Assembly: GCA_964646205.1 (NCBI GenBank)
Contig: CAZYAZ010000006.1
Span: 56,878 to 120,877, forward strand
Length of the DNA stretch: 64,000 nucleotides
Direction of reading: 5' to 3'
Source: UBA8437 sp964646205
GTDB taxonomy: Bacteria > Planctomycetota > Planctomycetia > Planctomycetales > Planctomycetaceae
Under the pieces are notes generated by a model. That model had not been told where the DNA came from, made no database searches, and saw only the letters and a program-made list of their open reading frames with translations. Numbering within the stretch: the stretch's first letter is position 1; each line of letters opens with the position of its first letter. Shown here piece by piece: positions 1-7,970 of the stretch. The position numbers were made by a program, and so were the translations under genes.

Positions 1-489
1 CACCCTCATCCGCATCCCTCCCGATAGCTCACGTGGTCGTTTTGACGCATCGGCTACGGTGAATCCAATCAATTCGAGACTCTCGTCGACTCTCCGGCGG
101 GTCTCGGTTGCGTCCATGCCCGCCAGTTCCAACGGCAGCCGGATGTTCTCTTCGACCGTCCGCCACGGCAACAGGTTGGGTTCCTGGAACACCAGGGCGA
201 TCCGTTGTGTCCCGGAACGGTGGACGGTGCCGGAGTTTGGTTCGAGCAATCCGGCCAGGAGTCTCAGTACCGTCGATTTTCCACAACCCGAGGGGCCGAC
301 CAGTCCCACGAACTCGCCGGTGGCGATTTCCAGGTCAACCTGGTCCAGCACGACGTGCTCTGGATCGAACGCGACGGTCGTCCGATCGAGGGCCAGGGCG
401 GGATGGGTTGTCTTGCAGTCCAAGAGAGTCGAATCCCTGTCGATTGATTGATTGATCGAGGAATGTCCACGGAAAAGACGTCCTCGCAT
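1..489 (-). CDS. ABC transporter ATP-binding protein (nitrate/sulfonate/taurine type), 3' end outside window
   Basis: This is the N-terminal 163 residues of an ABC ATPase that would energise an inner-membrane importer. Visible motifs are Walker A GPSGCGKST (about residues 65-73), the Q-loop in FQEPNLLPW (Q102) and the signature ELSGGM (about 154-159). The reading frame is still open at base 1, so Walker B, the D-loop and the H-loop are off the window. The Q-loop wording FQEPNLLPWRTV is typical of the SsuB/TauB/NrtD group, but substrate cannot be assigned without the permease and binding protein. The ATG at 489 was chosen because a purine-rich GGTAGG lies just upstream and no other good start precedes the ATPase fold. 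The gene is divergent from the transhydrogenase operon. Confidence 0.85.
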   Translation of the reverse strand, partial: MRGRLFRGHSSINQSIDRDSTLLDCKTTHPALALDRTTVAFDPEHVVLDQVDLEIATGEFVGLVGPSGCGKSTVLRLLAGLLEPNSGTVHRSGTQRIALVFQEPNLLPWRTVEENIRLPLELAGMDATETRRRVDESLELIGFTVADASKRPRELSGGMRMRV

Positions 490-504
490 CCTACCGGATT
501 GGGA

Positions 505-523
505 TCGTTGCTCTACCCAACGA
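505..523. promoter_or_regulatory. Small inverted repeat in divergent promoter region
   Basis: TCGTTG and CAACGA face each other across 7 bases in the roughly 100-base gap between the divergent ABC ATPase and pnt starts. It could be an operator, but the arms are only 6 bases and may be chance. Confidence 0.2.
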
Positions 524-595
524 CCGAGGGGTCTTGTCCTGATTGCCCCTGTTGCATTATTGTCCTGTTGGTTGCCTTTTCCGTGGAGTGCTTTG

Positions 596-1000
596 ATGCG
601 AGGGATTTGGGTGGTCCGGTTGCCTGTCGCCGCGTTGGGTCTCTCGTTGCTGGGAGGAGGTCAACTGCTGGCTGACGAGACCACCAATCGGGTCGCGAGT
701 GCTCACGGCGTGGACGGATCGGAGCTGCTGATCCTGCTGTACATTTTTGTGCTGGCCTCGTTTCTCGGTCACCAGTTGATCACGCGAGTGCCGCCACTGT
801 TGCACACCCCCCTGATGTCGGGAACCAATGCCATTTCGGGCATTTCCCTGGTCGGGTCGCTGGTCGCAGCTGGACTGGCCGAACCGGTGATCTGCAACGT
901 GCTGGGAGGCGTGGCAGTCGGTTGCGCCATGTGCAACGTGGTCGGTGGCTTTGCAATCACTGACCGGATGTTGGCCAAGTTCCGCAAGGGGAGTCGGTAG
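596..1000 (+). CDS. pntAB: NAD(P) transhydrogenase subunit alpha part 2 (membrane domain)
   Basis: This 134-residue protein is the small membrane subunit of a three-part proton-translocating transhydrogenase, which moves hydride from NADH to NADP+ using the proton gradient. After a hydrophobic, signal-like N-terminus come three hydrophobic spans at about residues 40-60, 75-95 and 97-115, with the family-like core TPLMSGTNAISGI between the first two. The ATG at 596 was chosen because GGAG lies 7 bases upstream; a longer in-frame reading from 452 adds an Arg/Pro-rich non-homologous stretch and would overlap the divergent ABC gene. It is the first gene of a plus-strand operon and is followed three bases later by pntB. 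Confidence 0.9.
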   Translation: MRGIWVVRLPVAALGLSLLGGGQLLADETTNRVASAHGVDGSELLILLYIFVLASFLGHQLITRVPPLLHTPLMSGTNAISGISLVGSLVAAGLAEPVICNVLGGVAVGCAMCNVVGGFAITDRMLAKFRKGSR

Positions 1001-1003
1001 ACG

Positions 1004-2425
1004 GTGCACGTGATTGCCGAATTGGTGCCGATGACGACCGAGTGGCTGTACCTGGCCGCGGCGGTGCTGTTCATTGTTGGAATCCGTGACCTGAGCTCGG
1101 CCGAGACGGCCCGCCGGGGCAACATGCTGGCCGCCGTTGGCATGGTGCTGGCAATTCTCGGGACGATGCAGCATGGTCTGATCGTCAAGTGGGAATGGAT
1201 CGCGGTGGGCATGGTTGCCGGAGGGGTGATCGGGCTGTTGATGGCTGTATTCATGCCGATGACGGCGATGCCCGAACGGATCGCGATCGTCAATGGGCTC
1301 GGTGGCGCTGCGAGTGGATTGGTAGGAATCTGTGAGGTGATCCGCCACGTGATCAGTCCGTCGGAGGGGGCCACGGCGGCGGATTTTAACGCATTCCACG
1401 TTGGCGTGGCGGGCCTGGAGATCATGCTGGGTGCGTTGACGTTCACCGGCAGCATGGTGGCCTTTGGCAAATTGCGCGGCCTGGTGAGTAGCAAGCCATT
1501 AACCTACCCGGGCCAGAACGTGGTCAACGTGTTGTGGTTGGTGGTGATGCTGGGCCTGATTGCCGGGTTGGTCATGGCCAAGCTCGACCCGGTGTTCTTC
1601 TTCGTCCTGGCCGCCATGGCACTGTTGTTTGGTGTGATGTTCGTGTTGCCGATTGGTGGTGCGGACATGCCGGTGGTCATCGCGATGCTCAATGCGTACT
1701 CGGGACTGGCGGCCGCGGCCACTGGTTTCGTGCTGAGCAACAAGGTCTTGATCATTGCCGGCGCGCTGGATGGTTCCTCGGGCCTGCTGCTCTCGTTGCT
1801 GATGTGCCGCGCGATGAATCGTTCGCTGACCAACGTGTTGTTTGGTGCCGTGGGAGGCGGGACAGCTGTTGCAACTGGCGGTGACGAGTTGCAGGGTGAC
1901 CCTCAGTCGATTTCGGCCGTCGAGGCCGCTGAACGGCTCTTCGATGCCCGTCGGGTGATCGTGGTGCCCGGCTACGGTATGGCCGCCGCGGGAGCTCATT
2001 TCGCCATCCGGGAAATGGCCGATGTCCTCAAGGAACGCGGGATCAGCGTCAAGTACGCGATCCACCCGGTTGCCGGACGAATGCCCGGACACATGAACGT
2101 GCTGTTGGCCGACGCCAACGTGCCCTACGACGACCTGGTTGAGATGGACGAGATCAACCCGGAATTTGCCGAGGCGGACGTGGCGCTGGTGATGGGAGCC
2201 AATGACATCTGCAATCCGGCGGCTCGCACGGCCGAGGGCAGCCCGATCTACGGGATGCCGATTCTCGACGTCGACCAGGCCGCGCAGGTGATCGTGATCA
2301 AGAGAAGTATGAGTCCGGGGTTTGCGGGGATTTCCAACGAGTTGTTCGTGGCACCCAACTGCGCGATGCTCTTTGGCGACGGCAAACAGGTGGCCGAGCA
2401 ACTCGTCGAGACCCTCTCGCTGTAA
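1004..2425 (+). CDS. pntB: NAD(P) transhydrogenase subunit beta
   Basis: The 473-residue beta subunit carries the rest of the proton channel and the NADP(H)-binding domain III. The N-terminal 270 or so residues contain about nine hydrophobic helices. The C-terminal domain shows the NADP loop VVPGYGMAAAGAH, the HPVAGRMPGHMNVLLA stretch, GANDICNPAA and the late IKRSMSPGFAG motif, all diagnostic of PntB. Length matches the usual 460-480. The start is a GTG at 1004; an ATG at 1031 is an alternative that loses nine residues. The gene lies between the two alpha-subunit genes, an order that differs from the common pntAA-pntAB-pntB arrangement. Confidence 0.95.
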   Translation: MHVIAELVPMTTEWLYLAAAVLFIVGIRDLSSAETARRGNMLAAVGMVLAILGTMQHGLIVKWEWIAVGMVAGGVIGLLMAVFMPMTAMPERIAIVNGLGGAASGLVGICEVIRHVISPSEGATAADFNAFHVGVAGLEIMLGALTFTGSMVAFGKLRGLVSSKPLTYPGQNVVNVLWLVVMLGLIAGLVMAKLDPVFFFVLAAMALLFGVMFVLPIGGADMPVVIAMLNAYSGLAAAATGFVLSNKVLIIAGALDGSSGLLLSLLMCRAMNRSLTNVLFGAVGGGTAVATGGDELQGDPQSISAVEAAERLFDARRVIVVPGYGMAAAGAHFAIREMADVLKERGISVKYAIHPVAGRMPGHMNVLLADANVPYDDLVEMDEINPEFAEADVALVMGANDICNPAARTAEGSPIYGMPILDVDQAAQVIVIKRSMSPGFAGISNELFVAPNCAMLFGDGKQVAEQLVETLSL

Positions 2426-2449
2426 AGGCAGGAAGCAGGCAGGGACACA

Positions 2450-3595
2450 ATGAAGGTCGTGGTGCCCAGGGAACTGGCCGCTGGTGAGACGCGTGTGGCG
2501 GCGACGCCACGAACGGTCAAGCGGATGGACCGCGCCGGGCTGTCGGTCCAGGTCGAATCGGGTGCCGGGGTCGGATCGGGAATCACCGACACGGAGTTCA
2601 GGGAATCGGGAGCTGAGATTGTCGGGGACCGGGCCGCGTTGTTCTCCGGCGCCGAGATTGTCCTGAGCGTGAATCCACCGGACGCCGAAACGGTGGACCA
2701 GATTCCCGCAGGAGCGGTGCTGGTCGCCACGCTCAACCCGATGATCGAGAAAGACCTGGTCTTGCGACTGGCCAACCAGGGCGTCTCGGCATTTTCACTC
2801 GACATGGTTCCCCGGATTGCCCGGGCACAGTCGATGGATGTCCTCAGTTCAATGAGCACCCTCTCGGGGTACCAGGCGGTGTTGCTGGCGTCGATGGCGA
2901 TGCCGGGGATCATGCCGTACCTGACCACGGCTGCCGGGACACTGCATCCGGCCAAGGTGCTCGTGTTGGGTGCTGGTGTGGCCGGGTTGCAGGCGATCGC
3001 CACGGCGCGTCGGCTGGGAGCCCTGGTCTGGGGTTACGACATCCGCCCGGTGGTCAAGGAACAGGTGGAAAGCCTGGGTGCGGAGTTCCTGGAGTTGATT
3101 GATACGACGACCGATGCCGAGGACGCCGGTGGATATGCTCGTGAACAAAGCGAGGACCAGGCTGCCCGGCAACAACAGGCCATGACTGCTCACCTGGCCC
3201 AGATGGATGCCGTGATCACCACGGCCCTGATTCCAGGTCGCCCGGCTCCGACGCTGCTGACCTCCGAGATGGTCTCGGCAATGAAGTCGGGTTCGGTCAT
3301 CGTTGACCTTGCGGCTGAACGGGGTGGAAACTGCGAGTTGACCAGGCCGGGGCAGAACTTCACTTCCGATCACGGGGTGACTATCCTCGGCCCGTTGGAT
3401 ATTCCTCGCAGTGTGCCGGCTCATGCCAGCCTGATGTATGCCAACAACGTGGCCAATTTCCTGTTGCACGTGTGTCGAGATGGTCAGATCGATGTCGAAT
3501 CTGATGACGAGGTGGCTGTCGGCACGCTGGTTACCAGTGGTGGACGGGTCGTTCATGAGCGCATTATCGAGGTGCTGGAGATTCCCGGTAATTGA
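2450..3595 (+). CDS. pntAA: NAD(P) transhydrogenase subunit alpha part 1 (NAD-binding domain)
   Basis: This 381-residue soluble domain I binds NAD(H) and is homologous to alanine dehydrogenase. It opens with the family-typical KVVVPRELAAGETRVAATP, has the central segment FSLDMVPRIARAQSMDVLSS, the nucleotide-binding loop VLGAGVAGLQAIATARRLGA and the late DLAAERGGNCELT motif. The ATG at 2450 has AGGGA about 4 bases upstream. It ends 12 bases before the isocitrate dehydrogenase gene and is almost certainly co-transcribed with pntAB and pntB. Confidence 0.95.
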   Translation: MKVVVPRELAAGETRVAATPRTVKRMDRAGLSVQVESGAGVGSGITDTEFRESGAEIVGDRAALFSGAEIVLSVNPPDAETVDQIPAGAVLVATLNPMIEKDLVLRLANQGVSAFSLDMVPRIARAQSMDVLSSMSTLSGYQAVLLASMAMPGIMPYLTTAAGTLHPAKVLVLGAGVAGLQAIATARRLGALVWGYDIRPVVKEQVESLGAEFLELIDTTTDAEDAGGYAREQSEDQAARQQQAMTAHLAQMDAVITTALIPGRPAPTLLTSEMVSAMKSGSVIVDLAAERGGNCELTRPGQNFTSDHGVTILGPLDIPRSVPAHASLMYANNVANFLLHVCRDGQIDVESDDEVAVGTLVTSGGRVVHERIIEVLEIPGN

Positions 3596-3607
3596 GGGGA
3601 TCCGCCG

Positions 3608-4645
3608 ATGAACCCGTTTGAAGTCGTGTTGATACCCGGAGACGGGATCGGGCCGGAAGTCACCGATGCCGCCTGCCGGATTCTCGAGGCCGCCGGTGCT
3701 CCGCTGGTTTTCCAGGTGCACCATGCGGGCCTGGCGGCGTTGGAGCAGGGCCAGGAGGTCTTGCCCGAATCGACCGTGGATGCCATCCGGCATTGTGGCG
3801 TGGCCCTGAAGGGTCCCTGTACGACTCCGGTGGGCGACGGATTCACGTCGGTCAACGTCCAACTCCGGCAGCGACTCAACCTCTTCGCCGCGGTGCGGCC
3901 GGTTCGCAACCTGACGGGTGTTTCGACCCGTTTCGATGATGTTGACCTGGTGATTGTCCGCGAGAACACCGAGGGGCTTTACAGCGGGGTCGAGAACCAG
4001 GTGACACCTGACGTGGTGATGAGCATGAAGGTGGCAACCGAAACGGCCTGCGACCGGATCGCCCGCTGGAGTTTCCGTTTCGCCACTCGCCGCAAGAGGA
4101 AAAAGATCACGGTCTTCCACAAGGCCAACATCATGAAACTCACCGACGGGCTGTTCCTCCGTTGTGCACGACAGGTGCACCAGGAGGAGTATCCGAACAT
4201 CGAGTTCGAGGAAGTGATCATCGACGCGGGTTGCATGAAGTTGGTCCAGGACCCGTCGCAGTTTGACGTGCTGTTGCTGGAGAACCTCTACGGAGATGTT
4301 GTCAGTGACCTGTGCGCGGGCCTGGTTGGCGGACTGGGTGTGGTTCCCGGAGCAAATATCGGCGAGGACCTGGCGGTGTTCGAGGCGGTTCACGGATCGG
4401 CTCCGGATATTGCCGGCCAGGGTATTGCCAATCCACTGGCGGTGACGATGTCGTCGGTCATGATGCTCAATCACATCGCCGACACTCGTGAGAATCCGGC
4501 ATGTCGTGAGGCCGGTGACCGGATCAAGTGTGCATACAACCTCGCCTTGAACGATGGTTGCCTGACCCGCGATCTGGGCGGCGATCTGGACACCTCGCAG
4601 TTCGTGGCCGCCCTGATCGATCGCATGGAGGCACCGGGCGCGTGA
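3608..4645 (+). CDS. Isocitrate dehydrogenase-like beta-decarboxylating dehydrogenase (probably NAD-dependent)
   Basis: This 345-residue enzyme belongs to the isocitrate/isopropylmalate dehydrogenase family. It shows PGDGIGPEVTDAA at the N-terminus, the substrate-binding TSVNVQLRQRLNLFAAVRP (the S-x-N/L-R pattern of isocitrate rather than isopropylmalate enzymes), RENTEGLYSG, the catalytic Lys/Asp segments HKANIMKLTDGLF and LLLENLYGDVVSDL, and the cofactor loop FEAVHGSAPDIAGQGIANP. The short length and cofactor loop fit the NAD-type subunit found in many bacteria. Homoisocitrate or tartrate dehydrogenase is a less likely alternative. A GAGGGG Shine-Dalgarno precedes the ATG. Its stop overlaps the coaX start in GTGA. 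The position behind transhydrogenase suggests a shared role in pyridine nucleotide balance. Confidence 0.85.
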   Translation: MNPFEVVLIPGDGIGPEVTDAACRILEAAGAPLVFQVHHAGLAALEQGQEVLPESTVDAIRHCGVALKGPCTTPVGDGFTSVNVQLRQRLNLFAAVRPVRNLTGVSTRFDDVDLVIVRENTEGLYSGVENQVTPDVVMSMKVATETACDRIARWSFRFATRRKRKKITVFHKANIMKLTDGLFLRCARQVHQEEYPNIEFEEVIIDAGCMKLVQDPSQFDVLLLENLYGDVVSDLCAGLVGGLGVVPGANIGEDLAVFEAVHGSAPDIAGQGIANPLAVTMSSVMMLNHIADTRENPACREAGDRIKCAYNLALNDGCLTRDLGGDLDTSQFVAALIDRMEAPGA

Positions 4646-5460
4646 ACGACGGACCCGTCACTTCCAGGTTGCTGGCCGTCGACGTGGGCAACAGCCGGGT
4701 CAAGTTCGGGATGTTCGACCTGGCGTCAATTGTCGATGGATTGCCCCAGCTGGTCGATTCGCTGGCGGCAGCACCCGATGGTCCCATGCCGTGGCAGGAG
4801 ATCCGTGGCTGGTTGGGCGAATCGGATTCGTCCGTACCGCGTGGCATCGTGGCCGGTTCAAATCCGCCTGTTCGTGACGTGGTGGTTGAAGGCTGGCCGT
4901 CGGAATGGCCCACCCCGAGAGTTCTTACCGATTCGGGTTGCCTGGACCTCGACGTGCAACTGGAACATCCGGGTCAGGCCGGAATCGATCGACTACTCAA
5001 TGCCGTCGCGACCAGGCGACTGACAGCCGCACAGCGTCCGGCGATCATTGTTGATTCGGGAACGGCCACGACCGTGGACATGGTCGATGCCACGGGCGCC
5101 TTCCGTGGTGGAGCCATTCTGCCTGGATTTGGATTGTTGGCCCGGTCGTTGCATCGCTACACCGCGTTGCTGCCGCTGGTCACGCTCGAGCAACTCGGAG
5201 TTGGTCCGCCACCGGTGGTTGGCCAGGACACCACGACGGCGATCAAGAGCGGGTTGTTCTTCGGTCAACTGGGAGCCGTTCGCGAGTTGGTTCGCGTGAT
5301 GTCCAGTTCGGTTGGTGGTGGACCGGTGGACCTGTTTCTGACCGGTGGAGGTGGGCCGCTGTTGGCCACGGAACTCACCGAAGCCCGATTCGTTCCGCAC
5401 CTGGGTCTGTGCGGTCTTGCCGAGGTGGCACGGACCGCTGCCCAGGGAGACTCGCCGTGA
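4642..5460 (+). CDS. coaX: Type III pantothenate kinase
   Basis: This 272-residue protein phosphorylates pantothenate, the first step of coenzyme A synthesis. The phosphate-1 motif DVGNSRVKFG, the GIDR pantothenate-site element, DSGTATTVDMV and GGAILPG all match CoaX. The GTG at 4642 overlaps the preceding stop and has GGAGG about 11 bases upstream; a longer reading from 4528 lies inside the previous gene and is not homologous. The 3' end overlaps the next GTG by four bases. Confidence 0.92.
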   Translation: MNDGPVTSRLLAVDVGNSRVKFGMFDLASIVDGLPQLVDSLAAAPDGPMPWQEIRGWLGESDSSVPRGIVAGSNPPVRDVVVEGWPSEWPTPRVLTDSGCLDLDVQLEHPGQAGIDRLLNAVATRRLTAAQRPAIIVDSGTATTVDMVDATGAFRGGAILPGFGLLARSLHRYTALLPLVTLEQLGVGPPPVVGQDTTTAIKSGLFFGQLGAVRELVRVMSSSVGGGPVDLFLTGGGGPLLATELTEARFVPHLGLCGLAEVARTAAQGDSP

Positions 5461-6605
5461 ACACCACCCGTGTGGCGGTGTTGACGCCGCAGGGCCGTGG
5501 AGCGATCGCCACCGTCCTGGTGGAGGGGCCGACCGATGCGATGGACTGGGGTCGGCTTTTCGTTGCGGCCAACGGCCTTGACCTGGCGGACCAGGAGATT
5601 GGTCGGATCTGTTTTGGACACTGGGGCGAACGCGAGAGCGGGTTGCCATCGGAACAGGTCGTGGTGTGCCGGACCGGTGACAATCGGGTCGAAGTGCACT
5701 GTCATGGCGGCACGGTGGCGGTGGCACGGATTCTCGGCGACCTTGTCGAATCCGGAGCGAGGAAGTGCGACTGGATCGAGTTGACCGGGGGTCGACGTGG
5801 CGAGCCGATCCATCGGGTGGAGATCGAGGTGACCGAGGCGCTGGCGGCAGCAACGACCTGGCGGCTGGCTTCGATCCTGCTCGATCAACAATCGGGAATC
5901 CTGTTGCGGTCGCTTCGGCAGATCGAATCAACGGATTGGGAGTCCCGGGATGAGCTTGCCGGGTTGGTGAACGGTTTGCTGGAATGGTCCGGGCTGGGAC
6001 GATGGTTGGCCGGTCCACCGACGGTGGTGCTGGCCGGATCCACCAACGTTGGCAAGTCGAGCCTGCTGAATGCGCTGCTGGGATTTGGTCGAGCGATTGT
6101 CTGGGACGAGCCGGGAACCACGCGTGATGCGGTTGTTGGACACACAGCGATCGACGGTTGGCCGGTCCGGCTGGTCGACACGGCGGGCTTGAGAGAAACC
6201 GAAGATGAGATCGAGGCGGTTGGGATCGAGCACACTCGCCGGGAAATCGCTGCGGCCGATTTGGTGTTGCTGGTCGTTGATGGGTCGATTCCGGTGGATG
6301 AATCGACCAGCCGGTCCATCGGTGCCATGGGCGAGGGGTTGATCGTGGCCAACAAGTGTGACCTGGGAGATGCGACCGACGGCATGTTGCCTGGTGGGAC
6401 ACTGGCGGTTTCGGCGCTCAATGGTGACGGCATCGATTCGCTGGCTGCGGCGATCGTGGCGAGGCTGGTTCCCCGGGTTCCCGAGCCAGGGACGGCGGTG
6501 CCGGTTTCGAACCGGCTTGTCGAGTGCCTGGAACGTGCGGCCCGGGCGGTGGACGACGGCGACGAGACTGGCTTTCGCGAGACGATGAGCGATGCGATTG
6601 GATGA
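5457..6605 (+). CDS. MnmE/TrmE-like GTPase lacking the C-terminal Cys motif
   Basis: This 382-residue protein resembles MnmE, the GTPase that with MnmG modifies U34 of tRNAs. The N-terminal folate-type domain is recognisable (TPQGRGAIATV, then VEVHCHGG, compare HGG in MnmE). The G domain is intact: G1 GSTNVGKSSLLNAL, G2 GTTRD, G3 DTAGLRETEDEIE, G4 NKCD, G5 SALNGDG. Usual MnmE length is about 450, and the last residues should read FCIGK; here the protein stops at SDAIG, so the Cys reported as important for modification chemistry is absent, and the helical domain is short. It may be a divergent MnmE or a distinct planctomycete GTPase. The start GTG overlaps the coaX stop and has GGGAG 9 bases upstream. 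Confidence 0.75.
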   Translation: MNTTRVAVLTPQGRGAIATVLVEGPTDAMDWGRLFVAANGLDLADQEIGRICFGHWGERESGLPSEQVVVCRTGDNRVEVHCHGGTVAVARILGDLVESGARKCDWIELTGGRRGEPIHRVEIEVTEALAAATTWRLASILLDQQSGILLRSLRQIESTDWESRDELAGLVNGLLEWSGLGRWLAGPPTVVLAGSTNVGKSSLLNALLGFGRAIVWDEPGTTRDAVVGHTAIDGWPVRLVDTAGLRETEDEIEAVGIEHTRREIAAADLVLLVVDGSIPVDESTSRSIGAMGEGLIVANKCDLGDATDGMLPGGTLAVSALNGDGIDSLAAAIVARLVPRVPEPGTAVPVSNRLVECLERAARAVDDGDETGFRETMSDAIG

Positions 6606-6713
6606 TTGTCGCGTCACGGCCGGGTGTTACCATGGTGGCAGGCTGGTTGACTGCCGGCCGGTCTTCACTCCTCGGGTCGAGCGGGGCAGATTGTCCCGGG
6701 AGACTGGTGCATT

Positions 6714-7970
6714 ATGAATGACCTGATGAACAACTGGGCCGAGCGATACACGGGTCGTTTCATTGCCCTGATGGTCGTGTCGCTGATCATCCAGGTGTGT
6801 GTGTTTGGGTTGTACGTACGGTTGCAGCGGCGACGGGGACAACAGGATGGACCCCGGCCCCGGTTTACGATTGGCGGTGCCGCGGCCGGTGCGGTCTTTC
6901 CACTGCTTCTGGTGATCTCGGTTGTCCTGATGAGCTGGTTCCTGTTGGTACAGACGCTGGTTCTCCTGGCGCTGACGCTGTTGTCACACCGACTCCGATG
7001 GCCCCCAAAACGGTTTGTCGTGGTTGCCTCGATGCTGGTGGTCGTGATCATCGCAGCCGCGGGCGGGCGCGGAGTGATTCGAGCCGAACAGGCTCGTCGC
7101 GAGTATCCTTTTGAATCGTTGACCGACCGACTGCAGCCGACAGACCAACAGGTGCTTGCCTCACCCAAGCTGACGGAGTCCAGCGAGAAGGTCTTGCTGC
7201 GTGCCGAGAAGAGGATGGACCGGTTGCAGGAAAACACGTTTGGAGGGTACACCCGCCGCCGTGCGTCACTGGAGATGGTTCATGCGACCCAGGTCCTGAA
7301 CTTCATCACCAGTGAAGGTTTCGGTTTTGGACGGATGCTGGGACCGGACATTGCCGGTGCCCGGATTGACAAACTCCGAAAATGGCCTCAACCGGTTGTC
7401 TTGCAGCCCGGGGATGCTGATTCAACCGGTGAAAAATCCGAACTGTGGTTGCCGCTACGACCAGGCACCGGACCACGACGGCCATTGACGACTCTGCACG
7501 AGGCCCTGCTGCTGGACTTTGCCAATCCACGGACCTACGGGTGGGTTCGAGATGTCGAGCACGTGACCGGCTTTCGTCCTCACGGTCTTGACCAGTTCGA
7601 ATCGCCCACCAGGAAGTTCGAGGTCAATGCGGAGGGTGAAGGATCGGGATGGCGGCTGGAGAGAATCGAACTGGTGAGCCTGCTGAAGACTGCCAAGCCG
7701 ACAGTGTACCTGTCGGAGAACCTGCCGCGGATGGACGAATTGGCCGGGTCGAAACGTCGATCACTGGACGGCTTTGAGACGATCGCATTGCGAGAACTGC
7801 ATGATGGCAAGACCCTGGTGATTCGCAGCCAGGGCGAACGGATGAGGATGATGGGTGCCCTGCGTTCCGCCCGGCAGTGTTCGCTGTGCCACGAGGTACC
7901 GCGTGGAACTCTGCTGGGAGCTTTCAGCTACTGTTTCCGTGACCAGACCTCGGCGAGATCGTCCGAGTAG
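6714..7970 (+). CDS. Unknown membrane protein with a single CxxCH haem-type motif
   Basis: No family was recognised. The 418-residue protein has three or four hydrophobic segments in the first 125 residues (about 15-33, 57-90 and 102-122), then a long soluble and presumably periplasmic region. The last 40 residues contain CSLCHEVPRGTLLG, a CxxCH of the kind that binds c-type haem. A cytochrome c maturation fusion is encoded at 58856-62661, so covalent haem attachment is possible in this organism. The ATG at 6714 follows GGGAG at about 12 bases. The 3' end overlaps the converging gene at 7928 by 43 bases. Spacing of 108 bases from the MnmE-like gene suggests its own promoter. Confidence 0.7.
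   Translation: MNDLMNNWAERYTGRFIALMVVSLIIQVCVFGLYVRLQRRRGQQDGPRPRFTIGGAAAGAVFPLLLVISVVLMSWFLLVQTLVLLALTLLSHRLRWPPKRFVVVASMLVVVIIAAAGGRGVIRAEQARREYPFESLTDRLQPTDQQVLASPKLTESSEKVLLRAEKRMDRLQENTFGGYTRRRASLEMVHATQVLNFITSEGFGFGRMLGPDIAGARIDKLRKWPQPVVLQPGDADSTGEKSELWLPLRPGTGPRRPLTTLHEALLLDFANPRTYGWVRDVEHVTGFRPHGLDQFESPTRKFEVNAEGEGSGWRLERIELVSLLKTAKPTVYLSENLPRMDELAGSKRRSLDGFETIALRELHDGKTLVIRSQGERMRMMGALRSARQCSLCHEVPRGTLLGAFSYCFRDQTSARSSE

Noticed and set aside
2849..4474. Long minus-strand open frame (541 codons) under pntAA and isocitrate dehydrogenase
   Set aside because: It is a high-GC shadow of two well-identified genes; its translation is His/Arg/Gln-rich without domains. The same reasoning removes similar long frames at 557-1399, 4993-6402, 12571-13362, 19678-20670 and 44012-45964.
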